Assembly (NCBI GenBank): GCA_937870755.1
Contig: CALMZV010000166.1
Coordinates: 1-64,000, forward strand
Direction of reading: 5' to 3'
Length of the DNA: 64,000 nucleotides
Source: an uncultured Methylocystaceae bacterium
Lineage (GTDB): Bacteria > Pseudomonadota > Alphaproteobacteria > Rhizobiales > Beijerinckiaceae
Below, one piece after another: positions 1 through 8,588 of the stretch. Made by a program: the position numbers and the translations under genes. The notes beneath the pieces are model-generated. The model ran no database searches and had not been told where the DNA came from. It worked only from the letters and a program-made list of their open reading frames with translations. The first letter of the stretch is position 1. Each line of letters begins with the position of its first letter.

Positions 1-589
<589 letters not shown>

Positions 590-750
590 GATGAGATTTG
601 TCCTGACCAGTCACTGTCAAAATCTTGACGAGTTCCCAAACACTTCGGTCCGGTCCGAAGACCAAACCAATGGTGTGTTTGAGATACGTGACCGTCAGAT
701 GTCTCTTTCGACCGAACCGGGCTCGCGCCCGGATCAGGTCCGCAAGGACC

Positions 751-798
751 TCCGCCGTCCACGTTTCTCTTTCTTCCGATTTGATTGTCAAACAGCGG
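751..798 (-). promoter_or_regulatory. rRNA leader antitermination-like element
   Basis: On the minus strand, about 160-210 nt before the 16S 5' end, the sequence reads TGTTTGACAATC, then GAAGAAAGAGAAACG and a GGACGG tract. This combination resembles the leader found upstream of 16S in rhizobial rRNA operons, which carries the boxA-type antitermination signal. Position and motif are seen; the antitermination role is inferred from that resemblance. Confidence 0.6.
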
Positions 799-819
799 GC
801 AGAAAAGCCGAAGCCGGCT

Positions 820-848
820 AATCTAATAGGCGACGATCCATTTTGCAA
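820..848 (-). promoter_or_regulatory. candidate rRNA operon promoter
   Basis: Minus-strand -35 TTGCAA (843-848) and -10 TAGATT (820-825) are separated by exactly 17 bp, just upstream of the leader element. No better pair was seen nearer the 16S start. A second TTGACC sits near 890-895 but has no good -10 at a fitting distance. The call rests on motif and position only. Confidence 0.45.
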
Positions 849-892
849 CCGTTGCGACCGAACCGTTCTTGCTCCGATAAACGCATCGGAGG

Positions 893-1221
893 TCAAACAC
901 CCGAGAAGCTCGAGAAAGTCCGAACCGCGTCGGCCGCGTCAGCGGCGTCGCCGTCGATGGGCGGGGTATAGCGCCACGGCCGTTTAGCTGTCAACACGGA
1001 TTTCAAAAAAACTTCGAAAAAGTTCTCCCGGCCCGGTTTTGCAGGCCAGACAGCGCCGCGCGCGTGCGCCCGCGGCCGCGGTTGTGCGCAGGCGGAGCTT
1101 GTTTGCGCGGCTTTGCCTGCGCCGCATTGCGGCCATCTTCGCGCGGCTTTGTCGGATTGCATCCGGACGCGATCCTGGCGGGCCGGCGCGGCGGAGGCTT
1201 TGCGCCTATCCGTCAGCTTCA
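893..1221. other. intergenic stretch with no supported feature
   Basis: GC-rich spacer between the rRNA promoter region and the M23 peptidase start. Frames through it are open, as is common at this GC content, but they give low-complexity Arg/Ala-rich translations without a recognisable domain or ribosome binding site. The upstream part of the peptidase frame is open as far as 1039, so a longer N-terminus cannot be excluded. Confidence 0.5.
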
Positions 1222-3306
1222 ATGCGGTCACGCAACGTGCTAGGCCGTTGCCGGTTTCGATTCAGCGGGCGGTCCTCTTTGCGAGCTGCGCTTTTTACGG
1301 TTCCTTCCTCATCGCCCCACGGCGCGCCGCGCGTGGAGTTGGGCGACGAGCCGCCGATCGAGGCGGACGGCGGCCGCCACGACGAGGCGGACCACCGCCG
1401 CGTATCGCTGCGCTGGCTGGCCGGCACCGCCCTCACCGGCCTTTCGGGCGCAGTGCTGCTGGGCTCGGCCGCCTACAGCGCGCTCGACCGCCGTTCCCAT
1501 TTCGCCGAACCGCCGCTCATCGCCCAGACCGTCCGCAAAGAGGATCGCGGCGACGCCACGGTCAACCAGAAGAAGGGCGACCGGCTGGTGAAGGCGGTCG
1601 ACATCGTCGCCGCCAAGCAGACGTTCAAGTCGCCGACCACCATCAAGGCCGGCGACAAGGAAGTGGTGCGCAACCTGGCCTTCAGCCGTGTGGCGACCCC
1701 GCTCGTTCTGGCGAGCGCCGGCCTTTCGGACGAGGTGCCGGCCTTCAATCCGCTGAAGCTGATGTCGGCCGCCCGCAACGCCACGGAAGGTTCGCTCGAC
1801 ACGCTCGCTGCCGAGGACGCCGACGTCTCGTTCGTCACGCGCGACATGGCGCGCGATCCGATCGTCGTCGAAGCCCAGACCCCGTCCGGCGAACTGACCG
1901 CCGACGAGGCGCAGGCGCAGGTCGACGAGTTTCTGAAAAGCGTGGTCGCCTCGGGCGCGCGCGCGGCCGCCGCCCTGCCCGCGCAGATGCTGCTCATGCG
2001 CACGAGCCGCGCCGGCGCGCTCGCCTACGCCAATGTCGGCGACCCCGCGCCACCGTCCGCGCCCTTCACCTCGATCGAGGTGAAGATGGTGCCGGAGAAC
2101 GTGACCCTCATCGCCAAGAGCCCGACGCAGGACAAGCAGCCGACGCAAATGGAGGAGCGGCTCGTCGTCATCAAGCGCGGCGAGACGCTCGACGAAATCC
2201 TGCGCGCCCAGAACGTGCCGAAGGCGCAGATCGCAGCCATCGTCTCGGCGTTCGGCGGCCGCAAGGCTGACCAGGTGGCGCAGGAAGGCCGTCGCATCAA
2301 GCTGCTGTTCGCCGATCTCGACGGCTCCGGCGCCAACATGACGCTGGCGCGCATCTCCATCCATTCCGACGATCGCGCGGAGGCGACGGTGGCGGTGGCC
2401 GACAACGGCCGCTACGTGCAGGTCGCGCGCGCCGACACCGCGGCCCGGCCGATGTTCCGGGCCAGGGCGCGCGACGACGACGAAGACGAGGACACCGGCG
2501 GCCTGCGTCTCTACAATTCGCTCTACGAGACGGCGCTCAAGCAGGAAATTCCCAAACCGATCATCGACGATCTCGTGCGCATCTTCGCCAACGACATCGA
2601 TTTCCAGCGCGCCGTGGCGCCCGGCGACACGTTCGAGGCCTTCTACGACGAGGCCGAGGATCGCGAGACCAAGCACGATCTGCTCTACGCCGCCATCACC
2701 ACGCGCAACGAGACGTTCCGTTACTACCGTTTCCAGACGCCAGACGACGGCATGATCGACTACTACGACGAAAATGGCCGTTCGACGCGCAAGTTTCTCG
2801 TGCGCAAGCCCATCTCCGCCGGCGAGACGCGCTCGGGCTTCGGCTATCGCCGCCACCCGATCCTCGGTTACTACAAGATGCACACGGGCATCGACTGGGC
2901 TGGCCCCATCGGCACGCCGATCTTCGCGGCCGGCAACGGCACGGTGATCGAGGCGGGCTGGCATTCGGGATACGGGCGGCGCGTGGAGATCCAGCACGCC
3001 AACGGCTACGTCACGGCCTACAGCCACATGTCCGGCTTCGCGCGCGGCATCGCCGACGGCGTGCGCGTGAAGCAGGGGCAGGTCATCGGCTTCCTCGGCT
3101 CCTCCGGCCTGTCGACCGGCCCGCACCTGCATTACGAGGTGATGGTCAACGGCCATTTCGTCGATCCGATGCGAATCAAACTCACCAACACACGCGAGTT
3201 CGACGGCAAGCTGCTCGCCGAATTCCGACGCGAGCGCGATCGCATCGATTCGCTGCTGGCCAAGGCGCCCAACGCCACCCGCGTCGCCGCCCGCGGCGCC
3301 AACTGA
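1222..3306 (+). CDS. M23 family membrane-anchored metallopeptidase
   Basis: Envelope peptidoglycan endopeptidase of the LytM/M23 class, 694 residues from the ATG chosen here. A basic cytoplasmic N-terminus leads to one membrane segment (about 64-85). A long periplasmic region follows, including a LysM/OapA-like stretch (VIKRGETLDEIL), and the C-terminal M23 domain starts near 530. Zinc and catalytic residues are visible: His554 and Asp558 in HTGID, His602 in YSHMSG, and His635/His637 in HLHYE. The domain is therefore expected to be active, not an EnvC/NlpD-type degenerate activator. The start is uncertain: the frame is open to 1039, no Shine-Dalgarno is obvious, and the recognisable sequence begins around PRVELGDEPPIEADG. 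The gene stands alone, with the TSUP exporter 8 nt downstream. Confidence 0.9.
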   Translation: MRSRNVLGRCRFRFSGRSSLRAALFTVPSSSPHGAPRVELGDEPPIEADGGRHDEADHRRVSLRWLAGTALTGLSGAVLLGSAAYSALDRRSHFAEPPLIAQTVRKEDRGDATVNQKKGDRLVKAVDIVAAKQTFKSPTTIKAGDKEVVRNLAFSRVATPLVLASAGLSDEVPAFNPLKLMSAARNATEGSLDTLAAEDADVSFVTRDMARDPIVVEAQTPSGELTADEAQAQVDEFLKSVVASGARAAAALPAQMLLMRTSRAGALAYANVGDPAPPSAPFTSIEVKMVPENVTLIAKSPTQDKQPTQMEERLVVIKRGETLDEILRAQNVPKAQIAAIVSAFGGRKADQVAQEGRRIKLLFADLDGSGANMTLARISIHSDDRAEATVAVADNGRYVQVARADTAARPMFRARARDDDEDEDTGGLRLYNSLYETALKQEIPKPIIDDLVRIFANDIDFQRAVAPGDTFEAFYDEAEDRETKHDLLYAAITTRNETFRYYRFQTPDDGMIDYYDENGRSTRKFLVRKPISAGETRSGFGYRRHPILGYYKMHTGIDWAGPIGTPIFAAGNGTVIEAGWHSGYGRRVEIQHANGYVTAYSHMSGFARGIADGVRVKQGQVIGFLGSSGLSTGPHLHYEVMVNGHFVDPMRIKLTNTREFDGKLLAEFRRERDRIDSLLAKAPNATRVAARGAN

Positions 3307-3314
3307 TCGCCGGC

Positions 3315-4115
3315 ATGGAAGCGGGCCTGCCGCTCGCAACGGTCGCGCTCCTGGTCGCCGTCGCCGCGCTCGCCGCCGCGCTCGACGCCATCGCCGGCGG
3401 CGGCGGACTCGTCACCGTTCCGGCGCTGCTGCTTGCGGGCCTCGATCCTGTCGCGGCCATCGCCACCAACAAGGCGCAGGGCGCCGCCAGCGCCCTGTCG
3501 TCCACCCTCGCCTTCGCGCGTCGCGGCTTCATTCCCTGGCGGCAGGCCGCGCCCGCTGCGCTCGTCGCGGCGGGCGGCGGACTGGCCGGCGCGTTCGGCG
3601 TGCATCTGGCCCCGCGCGCGCTGCTGGAAGCCGTCGTTCCGCTGTTGCTGATCGCGGTCGCGTTCTTTTTCGCGCGCACGCGCATCCTGCGCGGCGAGGA
3701 TGGTCCGCCGCGCCCGCGCGCGTCCGCGCTGCTGGCGGGGGCGATGGCCGGCGTCGGCCTTTACGACGGCGCGTTCGGGCCTGGCGCGGGTTCGTTTTAT
3801 CTGCTGGCGTTCGCCGGGCTGCGCGGCTTCGGCGCCTTGCGCGCGACCGGCGCGGTCAAGCTCGTCAACGCGGCGAGCAACATGGCCGCGCTTGCGCTGT
3901 TTGCGGCGGCGGGCGCGGTCGTCTGGTCGGTCGGGCTGGCGATGGCGGCCGGCGCAATCGCCGGCGCGCAGATCGGCGCGCGCCTGGCGATGCGGTTCGG
4001 CCCGCGCGCCATACGCCCTCTCGTCGTTCTGGTGTCGGCCGCGCTCGCCGCGCGCCTGCTCGCCGACCCCGCCAATCCGCTGACCGCGCACCTGCTGCTC
4101 TGGTTCGCGGGGTGA
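3315..4115 (+). CDS. TSUP (TauE/SafE) family membrane exporter
   Basis: Integral membrane protein of 266 residues in the sulfite/organosulfur exporter superfamily (TauE/SafE, formerly DUF81). The N-terminal signature is clear: DAIAGGGGLVTVPALLL followed by ATNKAQG, as in family members. A second internal repeat begins near YDGAFGPGAGSF, and about seven to eight hydrophobic segments are visible. Members move sulfite, sulfoacetate or related small anions; the substrate cannot be told from sequence. It starts 8 nt after the M23 stop, so co-transcription is likely although the functions are unrelated. It converges on the gluQ gene. Confidence 0.88.
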   Translation: MEAGLPLATVALLVAVAALAAALDAIAGGGGLVTVPALLLAGLDPVAAIATNKAQGAASALSSTLAFARRGFIPWRQAAPAALVAAGGGLAGAFGVHLAPRALLEAVVPLLLIAVAFFFARTRILRGEDGPPRPRASALLAGAMAGVGLYDGAFGPGAGSFYLLAFAGLRGFGALRATGAVKLVNAASNMAALALFAAAGAVVWSVGLAMAAGAIAGAQIGARLAMRFGPRAIRPLVVLVSAALAARLLADPANPLTAHLLLWFAG

Positions 4116-4117
4116 GC

Positions 4118-4178
4118 GTCACGCCGGCGGCAGATGCGCCATGCGCCGGCGTCACGCCGGCGGCAGATGCGCCATGCG
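4118..4178. repeat. 28-bp direct repeat, 33-bp period, at the gluQ 3' end
   Basis: Positions 4118-4145 and 4151-4178 are identical over 28 bp with a 5-bp spacer. The right copy contains the last codons and stop of the minus-strand gluQ gene (MAHLPPA-stop). The left copy duplicates that tail in the gap between the two convergent genes. The 33-bp period equals 11 codons, so it looks like a slippage or unequal-exchange duplication of a gene end. Confidence 0.9.
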
Positions 4179-5030
4179 TCGGATATCGGCCGGGGTCGCG
4201 CCCTCCGCGCGCAGGTCGCGCAGCGATTTCGAGAGCTTGCTCTTGGACAGTTTGCCGCCGTTGCTGTCCAGAATGAGCGGATGATGATGATAGCGCGGCG
4301 GCGGCAGTTCAAGCAGGTCCTGCAACAGCCGGTGGATGGAGGTGGCCGCGAACAGGTCGCGCCCGCGCATGATGTCGGTTACGCCCTGGATCGCGTCGTC
4401 CACCACCACCGACAGATGATAGCTCGTCGGCACGTCGCGCCGCGCGACCACCACATCGCCCCACGCCCACGGTTCGGCGCGCACGTCGCGCGGCTCTTCG
4501 CCGCGCCCGTATTCGCGCCAGCCGATGCGATGGTCGACGCGCGCGAGCGCCTCCTCCATGTTGAGCCGCATGACCGCGCGCAGCCCCGCCGTCAGCCGCT
4601 GCGAACGCGCCGGCGAATCCAGATGGCGGCACGTGCCGGGATAGATCGGCGCGCCGTCGGGATCGCGCGGCCAGTCCGGATGATCGGCGACCGCGCGGGC
4701 GATGTCGGCCCGCGTGCAGAAACAGGGATAGATCAGGCCCATCGCATCGAGCCGTTCGAGCGCGCGCGCATAGTCTTCGAAATGTTCCGATTGCCGGCGC
4801 ACCGGCTGTTCCCATGTCAGGCCGAGCCAGGCGAGATCCTCGTAGATGGCCTGTTCGAACTCGGCGCGCGCGCGTGTGCGGTCGATATCCTCGATGCGCA
4901 GCAGAAAGCGGCCGCCGGCCGCGCGCGCGGCGTCGTAGTTCGCCAGCGCGGAAAGGGCGTGGCCGAGATGCAGCAGGCCGTTCGGCGAGGGGGCGAAACG
5001 CCAGACGGATTGACTCGACGGTTCGTTCAT
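4152..5030 (-). CDS. gluQ: glutamyl-Q tRNA(Asp) synthetase
   Basis: Truncated glutamyl-tRNA synthetase paralogue (292 residues) that activates glutamate and attaches it to the queuosine base of tRNA(Asp). It lacks the C-terminal anticodon-binding domain of GltX. Visible marks: FAPSPNG followed by the HIGH-equivalent HLGH at 21-24; a zinc-type site CFC with a later YPGTC; and the KMSKS-equivalent GGKLSKS near the C-terminus. The second KLSKS that follows is encoded by different codons and looks incidental. The ATG start lies directly before the conserved N-terminal strand. It is convergent with the TSUP gene and divergent from the alkA-type gene, whose start is 17 bp away, so the two share a very short promoter region. 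Confidence 0.93.
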   Translation of the reverse strand: MNEPSSQSVWRFAPSPNGLLHLGHALSALANYDAARAAGGRFLLRIEDIDRTRARAEFEQAIYEDLAWLGLTWEQPVRRQSEHFEDYARALERLDAMGLIYPCFCTRADIARAVADHPDWPRDPDGAPIYPGTCRHLDSPARSQRLTAGLRAVMRLNMEEALARVDHRIGWREYGRGEEPRDVRAEPWAWGDVVVARRDVPTSYHLSVVVDDAIQGVTDIMRGRDLFAATSIHRLLQDLLELPPPRYHHHPLILDSNGGKLSKSKLSKSLRDLRAEGATPADIRRMAHLPPA

Positions 5031-5047
5031 CGCCCAACTCTACTCCC

Positions 5048-5917
5048 ATGAGCCCGCGCGCCGCGACCACGAAAACCGCGTCACGATCGTCCGCCGGAAA
5101 ACCGGCGACTGCAAAGCGCCGCGCGAAGGCGCCCGCAGACGAACCCGCGGTTAGGAAACGCGCCGGGCCGAAAAAAGGCGCCGCGAAAAAGCCGCGCGCA
5201 TCGCGGCGTCCGAAAAAACGCATGGCGGCGCCCCGCGTCTACGGCGTCGCCGCGCCCATTCTTTCGGAAGACGCGCTTGCCGCCGCGCTCGACACGCTGG
5301 CGCGCAAGGACCCTTCGATCGCCGCCATGCGCGCGGCCGCCGGCGCGCCGCCGCTGCGCCGGCGCGACGCGGGCCTGGCCGGCCTGATCTGGATCGTCGT
5401 CGGCCAGCAGGTGTCGACCGCCGCGGCCAACGCCATTTATGCGCGATTTTCCACGGCCTTCCCCGGTTTCGAGGCCGACGCCCTCGCCGCCGCGGCGCCG
5501 GAGGCGCTCGCCGCCTGCGGCCTGTCGCGGCCGAAGATCCGCACCGTGCGCGCGCTCGCGCAGGCCGTGCGCGACGGCGCGCTCGATTTCGCCGCGCTCG
5601 CCGCCATGCCGGCCGACGAGGCGCACGCCGCGCTCTGCGCGGTGCACGGCGTCGGGCCCTGGAGCGCCGACATCTTCCTGCTGTTCTGCCTTGGCTGCGC
5701 CGACGCCTTTCCCGCCGGCGACCTGGCGCTGCAGGAGGCCGCGCGGCTGGCGCTCGGCCTGCGCGCGCGCCCGGACGCGCGCCGGCTCGAAAAGATCGCG
5801 GAGCGATGGCGCCCGCTGCGCGCGGTCGCGGCGCGGCTCCTGTGGGCTTATTATCGCGTGGCCCGGAACCGCGACGGCATGGCGCTGGCGGCGGCGTCCG
5901 CGGGAGAGGCGTCATGA
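5048..5917 (+). CDS. DNA-3-methyladenine glycosylase II (HhH-GPD family) with basic N-terminal tail
   Basis: Base-excision repair glycosylase of the AlkA-like HhH-GPD superfamily, 289 residues, which should remove alkylated purines. The catalytic part starts near residue 65. It contains WIVVGQQVSTAAANAI, the helix-hairpin-helix HGVGPWSADIF, and the catalytic Asp225 in PAGDLALQ. Unusually, residues 1-60 form a Lys/Arg/Ala/Pro-rich tail (KRRAKAP, KKGAAKKPRASRRPKKR) like histone H1 or bacterial AlgP-type tails, probably for non-specific DNA binding. The ATG at 5048 puts the whole tail in frame. A start at 5222 (MAAPRVYG) would remove it. The stop overlaps the esterase start (ATGA), so the two are translationally coupled. 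Confidence 0.9.
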   Translation: MSPRAATTKTASRSSAGKPATAKRRAKAPADEPAVRKRAGPKKGAAKKPRASRRPKKRMAAPRVYGVAAPILSEDALAAALDTLARKDPSIAAMRAAAGAPPLRRRDAGLAGLIWIVVGQQVSTAAANAIYARFSTAFPGFEADALAAAAPEALAACGLSRPKIRTVRALAQAVRDGALDFAALAAMPADEAHAALCAVHGVGPWSADIFLLFCLGCADAFPAGDLALQEAARLALGLRARPDARRLEKIAERWRPLRAVAARLLWAYYRVARNRDGMALAAASAGEAS

Positions 5918-6600
5918 TCCCCGAACTCGAAGGTCCCCGCCTGCCGCCAGCCAGCGGAAGGCCGCGCGCGCTCGTCGTGTTTCTGCACGGCTACGGCGCC
6001 GACGGAAACGATCTGATCGAACTCGGCGTCCAATGGCGCGCGCTCATGCCGGACGCAGCCTTCGTCGCCCCGCACGCGCCCGAACGCTGCGCGATGGCGC
6101 CGATGGGGCGGCAATGGTTCTCCCTGACGATGCGCGACCCCGCCGAACGCTGGACGGGCGTGTGCCAGGCGCGGCCGGCGCTCGACGCTTTCCTCGACGC
6201 CGAACTCGCGCGGTTCGACCTCGACGACGGCGCGCTCGCGCTGGTCGGGTTCAGCCAGGGGACGATGATGGCGCTCCATTGCGGGCTGCGCCGCCCCCGC
6301 GCGCCGGCCGCCATCCTCGGTTTTTCGGGCGCGCTCGCCGGCGCCGAACGTCTCGGCGAGGCGAGCGCGCGCGACGCGACCGGCGCGCCGCCGCCGATCC
6401 TGCTGATCCACGGCGACAGGGACGATGTTCTGCCGGTGTCCTCCATGTTCGCCGCCGCCAACGCGCTTGCGGACGCCAACCTTCCCTGCCAGTTTCATGT
6501 GTCGTACGGGCTCGGCCACGGGATCGACGAGACGGGCCTCGTCGCCGGCGGCCTGTTTCTCGCCCGCGCGCTCGGCCGCAGGGCGGGCGCGCCGACTTAA
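5914..6600 (+). CDS. phospholipase/carboxylesterase family serine hydrolase
   Basis: Alpha/beta hydrolase of 228 residues in the small carboxylesterase/lysophospholipase family. The oxyanion region VFLHGYGADGND is followed by the nucleophile elbow GFSQG (Ser114). The acid is Asp in HGDRDDVLP and the histidine is in GLGHGID. There is no signal peptide, so it acts in the cytoplasm. Its ATG overlaps the stop of the glycosylase gene by four bases, which fixes the start and indicates one mRNA. The natural ester substrate is unknown. Confidence 0.9.
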   Translation: MIPELEGPRLPPASGRPRALVVFLHGYGADGNDLIELGVQWRALMPDAAFVAPHAPERCAMAPMGRQWFSLTMRDPAERWTGVCQARPALDAFLDAELARFDLDDGALALVGFSQGTMMALHCGLRRPRAPAAILGFSGALAGAERLGEASARDATGAPPPILLIHGDRDDVLPVSSMFAAANALADANLPCQFHVSYGLGHGIDETGLVAGGLFLARALGRRAGAPT

Positions 6601-6611
6601 GGATTCGTCCG

Positions 6612-6758
6612 ATGACCGACGGCATCGAGGCGGTCATTGCTCTGGCGCTGGCGATCGCCAATTTTCTCGCGCGCTTCGTCGCCCCGCTCGTCGATCAGTT
6701 CCGCAAGACCGACTTCAAGGCGTTCGACGACGCGGACGACGCCGACAACGGCGAATGA
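6612..6758 (+). CDS. small hypothetical protein (48 aa)
   Basis: Short frame 11 nt after the esterase stop, starting ATG (MTDGIEAVIALALA). The N-terminal half is hydrophobic (about residues 5-27) and could be a membrane helix. The C-terminal tail is strongly acidic (FDDADDADNGE). The position at the end of the glycosylase-esterase operon and the amphipathic layout support a real small protein, but no family is recognised. It converges with the transglutaminase-like gene 12 nt away. Confidence 0.5.
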   Translation: MTDGIEAVIALALAIANFLARFVAPLVDQFRKTDFKAFDDADDADNGE

Positions 6759-6770
6759 CCGCAGCGCCGT

Positions 6771-7619
6771 TCATGACTGGCTTTGCGCGGCGGCCTGCGC
6801 GGCCGCGGCGTCAGCCGGCGCGAAGGCTGCGATTTCTTCCCGCGACACGGCAAGCCGCGTGACGCGCCGGAACGCGCCCCTGCCGTGGAAGGCCGTGCGC
6901 AACGGATCGACATCCGAAAAATCGAGCCCCCTCGCGAGCGCGACATGGCCCTCGTGCATGTACAGACAGATGGTGGCGTCGAACCCGATCCAGCCATGGC
7001 CTTCCACGAAAATCTCGGCCCAGGCGTGCGTGTCGCGCCCGGGCGCCTCGATGAGATAGCCGGCGGCGATGCGCGCCGGCAGACCGACCGATCGTGCGCC
7101 GGCGATCATCAGATGCGCCACGTCGCGCGCATCGCCCGCGCGGGCGGCGAAAGCCCGTCCCGCGCCGCCGCCGCTGGCCGGACCCGGCGCGACCGTCGCG
7201 CTCAACGCGCGCATCAGCATGTGCGGCTTGTCGAGCAGACTGCGCGCGGACGCCGTCGCCCGCGCGGCGAACGAACGCAGCGCGGCGTCCGCCGTCGTCA
7301 ACGCCGTTTCGCGCAGGAACAGTTCGGTCGGAAAGGGTTCGTTCGTCCCGCGAACGAGGCCGGCCGTATCGAAGGTCGAGACTTCGCCGCTGGCCGTGAT
7401 CGTGAGCCGTTCGAGCGGCCCTTCGGCGTGAAAGGCCTGGCAGGCGTTGCCATAGGCGTCGGCGCGCGCGCTCAGCGCACAATCGTGGTCGAGATCGACG
7501 CTCCAGCGCGCGACCTGCTGGCTGTCGCACGCGCGCGGCTGCAGGCGCGCGACCCCGATCGCCGATTTGGCGGGCGGCGCAAGGAGGAGCGCTATTTCGT
7601 GGCGAACGAACAGGCGCAT
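6771..7619 (-). CDS. transglutaminase-like protein, catalytic Cys replaced by Ala
   Basis: Protein of 282 residues with the bacterial transglutaminase N-terminal region (1-90) followed by a transglutaminase-like core. In this family the nucleophile sits in a GxCQDxAH motif. Here the motif reads GDARDVAH with Ala164 at the cysteine position (codon GCG, plus-strand 7128-7130). The histidine (His198 in HAWAEIF) and aspartate (Asp214 in GFDAT) of the triad remain. The fold therefore looks intact but thiol catalysis should be lost. It is the third gene of an operon with the alpha-E and ATP-grasp proteins, starting 6 nt after the alpha-E stop. It may serve as a binding or scaffold subunit; that is inference. 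Confidence 0.88.
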   Translation of the reverse strand: MRLFVRHEIALLLAPPAKSAIGVARLQPRACDSQQVARWSVDLDHDCALSARADAYGNACQAFHAEGPLERLTITASGEVSTFDTAGLVRGTNEPFPTELFLRETALTTADAALRSFAARATASARSLLDKPHMLMRALSATVAPGPASGGGAGRAFAARAGDARDVAHLMIAGARSVGLPARIAAGYLIEAPGRDTHAWAEIFVEGHGWIGFDATICLYMHEGHVALARGLDFSDVDPLRTAFHGRGAFRRVTRLAVSREEIAAFAPADAAAAQAAAQSQS

Positions 7620-7625
7620 GAGGCC

Positions 7626-8579
7626 TCAGTGCACGAGATATTGTTCGGACAGCACGGCGCCGAGATTGTTGTTCTCGTCGATGAATTCCTCGATGAATTC
7701 GTGGAGCCCGCTCTGAAAGATCGAATCGAGCGAGGCGCGCTGCAGCCGCGCAAGGGTGGCGCGCGCGTGGCGCTGCGCCGCGCCCTGGCGCCCGTAGAGC
7801 CGCGCGAGACTGTCCAGATAGAGGACGATGTTCTCGTAGCAGGACAGGAGCGAGCGCGGCATGTCGGGCTTGAGAATGAGCAGATCCGCGACGAGCCAAG
7901 GCTTGATCGACTGCCGGTAGACCCAGTGATAGGCCGTGTGCGCGGACACCGCGCGCAGGATCGACATCCACTGGAAATAGTCGAGCGAACCGCCGACCGC
8001 TTCGTTCTCCGGCAGCAGCACGTGATATTTCACGTCGAGCAGCCGCGCGGTGTTGTCGGCGCGCTCGAGGAAATGGCCGAGCCGCAGGAAGAAGAAGGCG
8101 TCGTTGCGCAGCATCATGCGATAGGCCGAGCCGTCGACGTCGAGCGCCATCTTCTTCACGATGTCGAGAAAGCCCGCGAGAGCCTCGCGCTCGAGCGCGC
8201 GGGCGTCCTTGTGCGAGAACTTGCGCAGTTCGAGCCACGCGCCGTTGATCGCCTCCCACGTCTCCACCGTCAGCGCCGTGCGCACCGCGCGCGCGTTGGT
8301 GCGGGCGTATTCCACGCAATTGCGGATGGACGAGGGATTGCGTTCGTCGAACACCAGGAAATGGGTCGCCTCCGCTTCCGCGAGCGTGTCGTAGAGTTGC
8401 TCGAACAGCTCGACGCTGTCGGTCGAGATGAGCGCGCTCTCCCATTCGGAACTGGCGCCGCCGTAGGCGCGCGGCAGCGAGGCGAGCCGCGAGGTCGCGT
8501 CGATGATGCGCGCGACATAGTCGGCCCGTTCGACGTAGCGGGCGAGCCAGCACAGATTGTCCGCAGTGCGCGAGAGCAT
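7626..8579 (-). CDS. alpha-E domain protein
   Basis: All-alpha protein of 317 residues matching the alpha-E domain family (DUF403), starting MLSRTADNLCWLARYVERAD as family members do. Alpha-E proteins are found almost exclusively beside circularly permuted ATP-grasp amidoligases and transglutaminase-like proteins, and are thought to take part in making or tailoring a peptide. Their biochemical activity is not established. The gene lies 9 nt downstream of the ATP-grasp gene and 6 nt before the transglutaminase-like gene on the same strand, so the three form one operon. Confidence 0.9.
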   Translation of the reverse strand: MLSRTADNLCWLARYVERADYVARIIDATSRLASLPRAYGGASSEWESALISTDSVELFEQLYDTLAEAEATHFLVFDERNPSSIRNCVEYARTNARAVRTALTVETWEAINGAWLELRKFSHKDARALEREALAGFLDIVKKMALDVDGSAYRMMLRNDAFFFLRLGHFLERADNTARLLDVKYHVLLPENEAVGGSLDYFQWMSILRAVSAHTAYHWVYRQSIKPWLVADLLILKPDMPRSLLSCYENIVLYLDSLARLYGRQGAAQRHARATLARLQRASLDSIFQSGLHEFIEEFIDENNNLGAVLSEQYLVH

Positions 8580-8588
8580 GATTGGCCT

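Noticed and set aside
4231-4265. Duplicated KMSKS motif in gluQ (KLSKSKLSKS)
   Set aside because: The two halves use different codons, and Lys/Ser-rich text after KLSKS is common in this family. It is not evidence of a DNA duplication.
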